A DNA stretch of 64,000 bases from positions 372,001 to 436,000 of the forward strand of contig JANXDC010000004.1 in assembly GCA_025059945.1 (NCBI GenBank). Reading direction: 5' to 3'. The notes beneath the pieces were generated by a model. That model was given only the letters and a program-made list of their open reading frames with translations. It made no database searches and had not been told where the DNA came from. The first letter of the stretch is position 1. Each line of letters begins with the position of its first letter. This stretch comes from Bacteroidota bacterium (GTDB lineage Bacteria; Bacteroidota; Rhodothermia; JANXDC01). Below, piece after piece: positions 58,891 through 64,000 of this stretch. The translations under genes were made by a program, and so were the position numbers.

Positions 58891-59608
58891 GCCCCGACAT
58901 AGACCATCGGCACAGCCGGGGTCCGCTTTCATCCCACACCAGTAGGGTGCGCGTGTGCATCCAAGCTCCGGTGTTCCAGTACCAGCCCCCATAGGGAAGG
59001 GGAAGGCGTTTGGGGCGATGCGTGTGTGCGCAGATCACGTGCTGCACGCGCCGAGAGGCGGCCAGCATCCAGGCCGCCCGATAACGGGGATCTCGAAGGT
59101 TTTGATCCGGCTCCTCCCCTCGAGCCCGCAGTAGCGAGGCGATCCGGGCGGCGATCCACAGGCCCCAGTCTTCGGGCACTAGGCGCCGATACAACCCGAC
59201 CGCTCCCGGATGCGTAAGTGCGGCCTGATACCAGCTCGGCCGAGGCCATTCGTGTCCGTGAGCGAGCAGGACCGAAACGCCGAAAAAAGCCGTTTGTACG
59301 GGCCCGCGTGCTACCCGCAGGCCCTGACGTGGCCAGAATTCGTACATCCAGGCGTCATGGTTGCCGGGTATGAGGGTGATCTGCACCCCTCGGCGGTGGC
59401 TTTCGAGCAGAGCCTCGACCACGGGCGCGTAGTGACGTGGATAGCGTCCGCCGCCGTACTCGATCCAGCAGTCGAAAAGATCTCCCAACGTCCAAAGCGC
59501 ATCGCCTGTGTCCAGCATCTGGAGCAGCCTCTGCAGATCCCGCCAGCCGGGATGGGTTTTAAGATGTGGGGCGTGGGGCAGATGCGCATCCGCAAGAACC
59601 AGGATCAT
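58868..59608 (-). CDS. LpxH-like metallophosphatase (UDP-2,3-diacylglucosamine pyrophosphatase family)
   Basis: 246 residues, calcineurin-like phosphoesterase. Metal motifs appear in order: DAHLPH near residue 7, GDLFDCW near 43, GNHDAW near 80, LLAHGHEWPR near 118, and CAHTHRPK near 198. The order and the FDCW motif fit the LpxH/LpxH2 group of lipid A synthesis enzymes, though substrate identity is inferred. ATG 59608 overlaps the preceding membrane gene by four bases. Two genes upstream is folP. Confidence 0.8.
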   Translation of the reverse strand: MILVLADAHLPHAPHLKTHPGWRDLQRLLQMLDTGDALWTLGDLFDCWIEYGGGRYPRHYAPVVEALLESHRRGVQITLIPGNHDAWMYEFWPRQGLRVARGPVQTAFFGVSVLLAHGHEWPRPSWYQAALTHPGAVGLYRRLVPEDWGLWIAARIASLLRARGEEPDQNLRDPRYRAAWMLAASRRVQHVICAHTHRPKRLPLPYGGWYWNTGAWMHTRTLLVWDESGPRLCRWSMSGLKPWGLE

Positions 59609-60168
59609 CTCCGAGGTCCATACAGGCGGCCGATTCCCCAGCCGAGCACGGCCCCGGCCGCGACGGCGGCTAGCGGCCGCATTCCGTATTCGTGAAGCTG
59701 CCAAGGCATGGCAAGACCCCAGGCGCCCGGTCCTTCGCCAATCGCCCAGGCCAGGAGCGAGCCGGCTCCCCCCCAAAGGCCCAGCCGGAAAGCGGCGGCC
59801 CACGTGTCCGGAGCCCGCCGGAAGATGAGCCCCAACAGGCGCCCCAAGGCCAGGGCCCCTACGAAGCCCCCTAGCCCCCATCCGACCCAGCCCCCTTGAA
59901 AAACCGTGCGCGTGATGCGAAACAAGAGATCGCTCGCAAGGAGGGCTAGGGCGTATTCAAGTCCAAAGCGCCATCGCACCGGATCGGCCGCCTGTCCCCA
60001 GCGGTAGTGCACATGCCCCCCCAGGGCGCTCGCCAGCGCCCAGTACGCGAGCATCACCCCCCAGTAACCCACAGGCGCACCCAGAAGGCGCACAATGGGT
60101 TGGGTGTGCGCGGCCGTCACCAGCAGGCCCAGCACGGCATACAGCAGCGCGCTGCGCAGAGGCTTCAT
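59605..60168 (-). CDS. Hypothetical membrane protein
   Basis: 187 residues, about six hydrophobic segments, for example AVLGLLVTAAHTQPIVRLLG, VMLAYWALASALGGHVHY and FVGALALGRLLGLIF. No family recognised. It is wedged between folP (four-base overlap) and the LpxH-like gene (four-base overlap), so it is translated together with them. A lipid-envelope role is possible but unproven. Confidence 0.65.
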   Translation of the reverse strand: MKPLRSALLYAVLGLLVTAAHTQPIVRLLGAPVGYWGVMLAYWALASALGGHVHYRWGQAADPVRWRFGLEYALALLASDLLFRITRTVFQGGWVGWGLGGFVGALALGRLLGLIFRRAPDTWAAAFRLGLWGGAGSLLAWAIGEGPGAWGLAMPWQLHEYGMRPLAAVAAGAVLGWGIGRLYGPRR

Positions 60169-61070
60169 GGGTGGACGTCCCGCTCAAGCCGTTCGGGATG
60201 CTGAATGGCCTCTAGCGTGCGTACGAGCTCGACCGTCGGACGCACATCATGGGTGCGGATGACGCGCGCGCCCCGCAGCACGGCCACAGCCGTGGCGGCA
60301 AGCCCCGCATAGAGCCGCGCCGAGGGAGGGGCCCCGCCCAGCACGACCCCAAGGGTGGATTTGCGCGAGACCCCGATCACGATGGGACGACCTAGAGATT
60401 GCAGTCGGTCCAGATCCCGAACAAGGCGCAGATTATCCGACGGCCGCTTGCCGAAGCCGAAGCCTGGGTCAATAAGGCAGTACTGAATGCCGGCCTCTTC
60501 GGCTCGTCGCACGGCGCGGGCCAGGGCGGCTTTGACCTCTGCGACTACGTCTACAAAGGGGGCCTCGTGAACGATATGCCGAGGGCTCCCCACAAGATGC
60601 ATGAGCACAATCGGCGCTCCGAAGGCTGCCACCGTAGGCAGCATGTCCGGATCGAACGTCCCTCCGCTGATATCGTTTATCATGTGGGCTCCGGCCTCCA
60701 GGGCCGCCCGGGCCACGGAGGCTTTGTAGGTGTCGACCGAGAGGATCGCCTCCGGAAAGCGGCTCCGAATGGCCTCGATTACGGGCAAGATGCGCCTGAG
60801 CTCCTCTTCGGCTGAGACCGGCTGGGCTCCCTCTCCGTAAAATCGCCCCTTAGGTCGGGTCGATTCCCCCCCTATGTCGAGGATCTCCGCGCCCTCGGCG
60901 AGCATCTCCTCGGCCCTTCGGAGCGCGGCCTCGGGGTCCATATACAGGCCGCCGTCGCTAAAGGAATCGGGCGTGACGTTGAGCACCCCCATGACCATCA
61001 CCCGATCCCGCAGCGAAAGGACCCGATCCCGTAGCGGGATTTGCCAGGGGTCTACGCGAAGCTCCGCCAT
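60165..61070 (-). CDS. folP: Dihydropteroate synthase
   Basis: 301 residues. VMGVLNVTPDSFSDGG near residue 28, the DIGGESTRPKG loop, VDTYKASVARAALEAGAHMI, NDISGGTFD, PGFGFGKRPSDN and VIGVSRKSTLG are all family signatures. The C-terminal RVIRTHDVRPTVE is the last active-site strand. It joins p-aminobenzoate to the pterin pyrophosphate in folate synthesis. GGAGG lies six bases upstream of the ATG at 61070. Confidence 0.96.
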   Translation of the reverse strand: MAELRVDPWQIPLRDRVLSLRDRVMVMGVLNVTPDSFSDGGLYMDPEAALRRAEEMLAEGAEILDIGGESTRPKGRFYGEGAQPVSAEEELRRILPVIEAIRSRFPEAILSVDTYKASVARAALEAGAHMINDISGGTFDPDMLPTVAAFGAPIVLMHLVGSPRHIVHEAPFVDVVAEVKAALARAVRRAEEAGIQYCLIDPGFGFGKRPSDNLRLVRDLDRLQSLGRPIVIGVSRKSTLGVVLGGAPPSARLYAGLAATAVAVLRGARVIRTHDVRPTVELVRTLEAIQHPERLERDVHP

Positions 61071-61193
61071 TTGCGGCCTCCATAGGAGTCAGAGCTTCGC
61101 TAAGATAAACACTTCATGCCGCCATGGCGCCAATACGGGGCCGTGATGCAGCTTTGCTGCTGACTCGCTTCTCGAGGAAAGAGGGGAGCGTGC

Positions 61194-64000
61194 ATGTTGG
61201 GGCGTTCTGCTCAGCTCCTGATCCGATGGGGGCTGTTGTGCGCCATCTCCCATCTTGCTCAGGCTCAGCCTGTTCGTTTGACACCTGTGCCCACTATAGT
61301 GGACTTCCCCCAAAGCGCGGTTGAGGGGATCGGCCAGGATCGGCTGGGCTTTCTGTGGGTGCTGACCCTGGAGGGTTTGGTGCGCTTCGATGGCCTCACA
61401 GCGGACCCCTGGCCCATGGAGGGGGAGGTAGAGGTGAGCCCCGTGCTGCCTTTTCCGCGCCTGTGGGTGGACCGTTTTGATGCCCTCTGGATACTGGGGG
61501 CGCAGCAGAGCCGTCGGCTCGGCCCGGATCGGGAGCGCTGGGAGGTCGTCTCGGGCCAGGTAGTTCCGGATTCGGCTGGGCATCCTTGGCTGTGGTATCG
61601 GGGGCGCTGGGCCCGCTGGGAGCCCCGCGAACGCCTCTGGCGACAGCGGGTGCGGCTAGCGGAGCCCGAGCGCTGGCTTTACTTCGATGGTCGGTACGCA
61701 GTTGCGCTGCGCAATGGGTCGGTTTGGCTATATCGACTGGATCGACCCGACAGTCTGCGCGTGCCCCTACGGGAGGCCCTAGCTGGCCGCCGTACCCAGA
61801 GCGGATGGGAGATCCTGACGCAGCGGACGCTCTGGCGCCTGTCGCCTCAGGGCCAGATGTGGGAGGCGGTGCGGGTGCCTGCGGCCCTGGGCGCGCTGCG
61901 CGCCTTTTGGGTTGATCCGGATGGGTCCTGGTGGATCGGGGGCTCGGCCGGTCTGGCCTGCTGGCGGCAGGGGCGCTGGACGATCTTGGGCCTAGAGGCG
62001 CCCCGACCGGAGCCGATTCGGGATCTGGTGCGCAGCATCTTCCGCGATCGGCAGGGCATCTTATGGGTGGGCTCCAATTGGGGGCTATATCGACACATGC
62101 CACACGATCGCCCCTTTTGGTTGGAGTCGGCCCGAGGGAACCTGCGCTTTGTGTCGGCTTTTGCGCAACAGGCCGATGGAGCGTTGCTCGTTGCGACTAT
62201 GGCCGGCTCGCTTTGGCGTCTGCGGGAGGGCTCTGGGGGGGCGCAGCGGATATCCCTTCGCCGTGACATGGGCCCCATCTGGGCGCTTCTTCCGGAGCCC
62301 CAAGGGGGGGCATGGGTAGGGGCCAGTGCGGGGCTTTTCCGGATCACCCCCCGAGGCAGCCTTGAGCACGTGCGGGCGATATCGGGAGTTCAGGCTCTTG
62401 CGGCTGACGCCTCGGGCTCCCTCTGGGTGGGGGCTGGGGCGAGCGTATGGCGTTTTACGCCGCCGGCCCGTTGGGATCCCCTTCCTTTGGCGCTTCGAGG
62501 CGCCGTGCGTTGGCTCTATCCGGATGGAGACAGTCTGCTCTGGATCGGCACCGAACGCGAACTGCTCAGTTGGTCGCTTCCGCAGAGGCGGCCACGCCTG
62601 TGGGCGTTGCCCTCCGGATATGTCCCTCCCGTAACGCACATCGGTCGAGATCGGCGCGGGCGGCTCTGGGTGAGCACAGCTCGGGGACTCTTGCGTCTGC
62701 AGGGGGATAGGCTAAGTCCCGCGTTCTGGGATCCTGAGGCGCCCTCTCGTATGATATACGGGTTTTTGGAGGACGATCAGGGCGCCCTTTGGCTGTCCAG
62801 CAACCGAGGTCTATATCGCTATGAGCCCGATGCGGGCCGCTTTTGGTTCTACCGCTCCGGCTCCGGCTTGGGGGTGGTGGAGTTCAACCGCGGGGCCCTG
62901 TATCGCGATTCGACGGGTGCGCTTTGGTTCGGAGGAGATCGGGGTGTGGTGCGCATAGAGCCTCACCGATGGCGCCCGGATCCTTATCCGCCCGTTCCGG
63001 TTTTGCGGCGGCTGCGATGGCAGGATGGAAACCGCCACGGGGCGGTAGCGGTCCGAGACCCAACCTCGCCGCTTGAGCTTCACCTGAGCTGGCGCGCTTC
63101 CCTGCTTATCGAGCTAGGGGCAGTGGGGTACTTGGACCCTGAGCGCTTTCGGTTCGCCTATCGACTTGCGGGAAGCCGCGATGCGCAGTGGCTAGAACTA
63201 GGGGCGCAGCGGTTGCTTGTGCTGGGGGCGTTGCGGCCGGGTTCGCACGAGCTGTGGGTGCGCGCGGCCAACGCCGATGGGGTTTTGAGCGCGCCTCGGA
63301 TCCTATTGCGTGTGCGGATCTCCCCCCCATGGTGGGAGACCCCCGTTTTTTACCTCCTGCTTGTGGGGCTTGTGGTTTCGGCCGTAGTGCTAGTGGCCTG
63401 GGCTCGGATCCGTCGGCTCAAGGAGCGAGAGCAGCTGCGCGCCCAACTGGCGGCCGATTTGCACGATGAGCTGGGCAGCGAGCTAGGCCTGCTCGCCATG
63501 GAGCTGGCCTTGCGCGCGCAGCGTCAATCGGATCCCCAGGAGCGGTTTTTCCTGGATCGGGCCTCGGATCGGTTGCGGGCCTTGGCCTACTCGCTTGCGG
63601 ATCTGGTTTGGTCTTTGGATCCCCGCTACGACACGCTGTGGGACTGGGTGTTGCGGGTGCGATCCTTGGCGGCGATGGTGTTGGGCGATGAGCTAAGCTG
63701 GAGGGTGCACGTGGGGCTGCCGGAGGCCGAAGCCCGCGCGCTTGTGTTGCCCTCTGGCGTTCGGTTTCACCTCTTGCGTCTGCTCAAGGAGGCCCTCTAT
63801 AACGTGCGCCGGCATGCGCAAGCGCAGCAGGTGGAGATAGCGCTGCATCGAGTGGGGCGCGAGCTGTTTCTGTGCGTAGCCGATGACGGATTGGGCTTCG
63901 ATCCCGAGGCGCTCCCCCGTCGCGGGGGGCTTCGGCATATTGAGCTGCGCGTCCGGATTTTAAAAGGAAGGTGGAATTTGCACACCGCCCCGGGTTCTGG
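61194..64000 (+). CDS. Sensor histidine kinase with two-component-regulator propeller, 3' end beyond window
   Basis: About 935 codons are visible; the gene runs off the right edge. A signal peptide (LLIRWGLLCAISHLAQAQP) leads to a periplasmic WD-like propeller with repeats such as GIGQDRLGFLWVLTLEGLVR and RQGILWVGSNWGLYR. A Y_Y_Y immunoglobulin-like domain follows (LRPGSHELWVRAANADGV), then a helix (VFYLLLVGLVVSAVVLVAWA) near residue 720. The kinase is HisKA_3 type with phospho-His757 in LHDELGSELG, and the ATPase lobe has KEALYNVRRHAQA and DDGLGFDP. It is divergent from folP. GGGGAG precedes ATG 61194. The signal sensed and the partner regulator are not visible. Confidence 0.92.
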   Translation, partial: MLGRSAQLLIRWGLLCAISHLAQAQPVRLTPVPTIVDFPQSAVEGIGQDRLGFLWVLTLEGLVRFDGLTADPWPMEGEVEVSPVLPFPRLWVDRFDALWILGAQQSRRLGPDRERWEVVSGQVVPDSAGHPWLWYRGRWARWEPRERLWRQRVRLAEPERWLYFDGRYAVALRNGSVWLYRLDRPDSLRVPLREALAGRRTQSGWEILTQRTLWRLSPQGQMWEAVRVPAALGALRAFWVDPDGSWWIGGSAGLACWRQGRWTILGLEAPRPEPIRDLVRSIFRDRQGILWVGSNWGLYRHMPHDRPFWLESARGNLRFVSAFAQQADGALLVATMAGSLWRLREGSGGAQRISLRRDMGPIWALLPEPQGGAWVGASAGLFRITPRGSLEHVRAISGVQALAADASGSLWVGAGASVWRFTPPARWDPLPLALRGAVRWLYPDGDSLLWIGTERELLSWSLPQRRPRLWALPSGYVPPVTHIGRDRRGRLWVSTARGLLRLQGDRLSPAFWDPEAPSRMIYGFLEDDQGALWLSSNRGLYRYEPDAGRFWFYRSGSGLGVVEFNRGALYRDSTGALWFGGDRGVVRIEPHRWRPDPYPPVPVLRRLRWQDGNRHGAVAVRDPTSPLELHLSWRASLLIELGAVGYLDPERFRFAYRLAGSRDAQWLELGAQRLLVLGALRPGSHELWVRAANADGVLSAPRILLRVRISPPWWETPVFYLLLVGLVVSAVVLVAWARIRRLKEREQLRAQLAADLHDELGSELGLLAMELALRAQRQSDPQERFFLDRASDRLRALAYSLADLVWSLDPRYDTLWDWVLRVRSLAAMVLGDELSWRVHVGLPEAEARALVLPSGVRFHLLRLLKEALYNVRRHAQAQQVEIALHRVGRELFLCVADDGLGFDPEALPRRGGLRHIELRVRILKGRWNLHTAPGS

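Noticed and set aside
61396-62103. 235-codon minus-strand frame opposite the sensor kinase
   Set aside because: Low-complexity Pro/Ala/Arg translation; the kinase frame is continuous and domain-rich.

Overview
The window is GC-rich, densely packed bacterial chromosome and looks like core-genome territory rather than an island. It probably comes from the Rhodothermota/Bacteroidota side of the FCB group, perhaps a Rhodothermales-like aerobe. Three things point there: a six-subunit alternative complex III (actABCDEF) directly followed by a haem-copper oxidase operon; promoter-like sites of the Bacteroidota type (TTTG, about 19-20 bp, TAnnTTTG), best seen before actA; and a Rho factor with a long insert after its N-terminal domain. 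The taxonomic call is inference from gene content.

Layout. 1-7683 (minus strand): an exopolysaccharide/O-antigen type operon running Wza-like export protein, Wzz-like chain-length protein, O-antigen ligase/polymerase, Wzx-like flippase and two GT4 glycosyltransferases, the last cut by the window edge. 7868-13457 (plus): Nif3-like protein, coiled-coil zinc-ribbon protein, the RNase P RNA gene (rnpB) with terminator, der, a 40-aa membrane peptide, holA and an ECF sigma factor. A terminator separates the sigma gene from a putative anti-sigma gene. 14244-17956: a PTPS/QueD homologue overlapping folE, an exported M20 peptidase, an SDR and an unknown envelope protein. 18033-22557: secD, secF, a lone STAS protein, a terminator and purA. 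22575-23330: a heavily frameshifted, internally deleted class V aminotransferase pseudogene, the clearest decay in the window. 23485-25448: an OmpA-like envelope protein, a small membrane coiled-coil protein and moaA. 25524-32835: aconitase, GAPDH, phosphoglycerate kinase, dihydrolipoyl dehydrogenase and lipB, a central carbon metabolism block. 32913-40576: a 43-aa very basic protein, convergent RNase G, obg, an MtfA-like peptidase, an SCP2-like protein, rlmN and rho. 40593-42836 (minus): a class A penicillin-binding protein.

43153-57587 is the respiratory superoperon. ActA-F oxidise quinol; two small haem c carriers (ActE and a separate dihaem protein) can pass electrons to an aa3-type cytochrome oxidase (coxB, coxA, coxC). 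Its haem A synthesis (ctaA, ctaB), copper insertion (ctaG/cox11) and a 62-aa one-helix protein are encoded between the subunit genes. Most junctions overlap or are a few bases apart, and a strong terminator closes the run. After a 345-base stretch with no convincing gene come an SDR, a minus-strand operon of folP, a membrane protein and an LpxH-like phosphatase, and divergently a large two-component-propeller sensor histidine kinase cut by the right edge.

I found no CRISPR array, tRNA, insertion sequence, phage or defence system, and nothing that clearly qualifies as a wholly new system. The best leads are the pseudogene, several unannotated small proteins, the makeup of the respiratory operon (A1-type oxidase, subunit II without a cytochrome domain, separate dihaem carrier) and a few unexplained hairpins.
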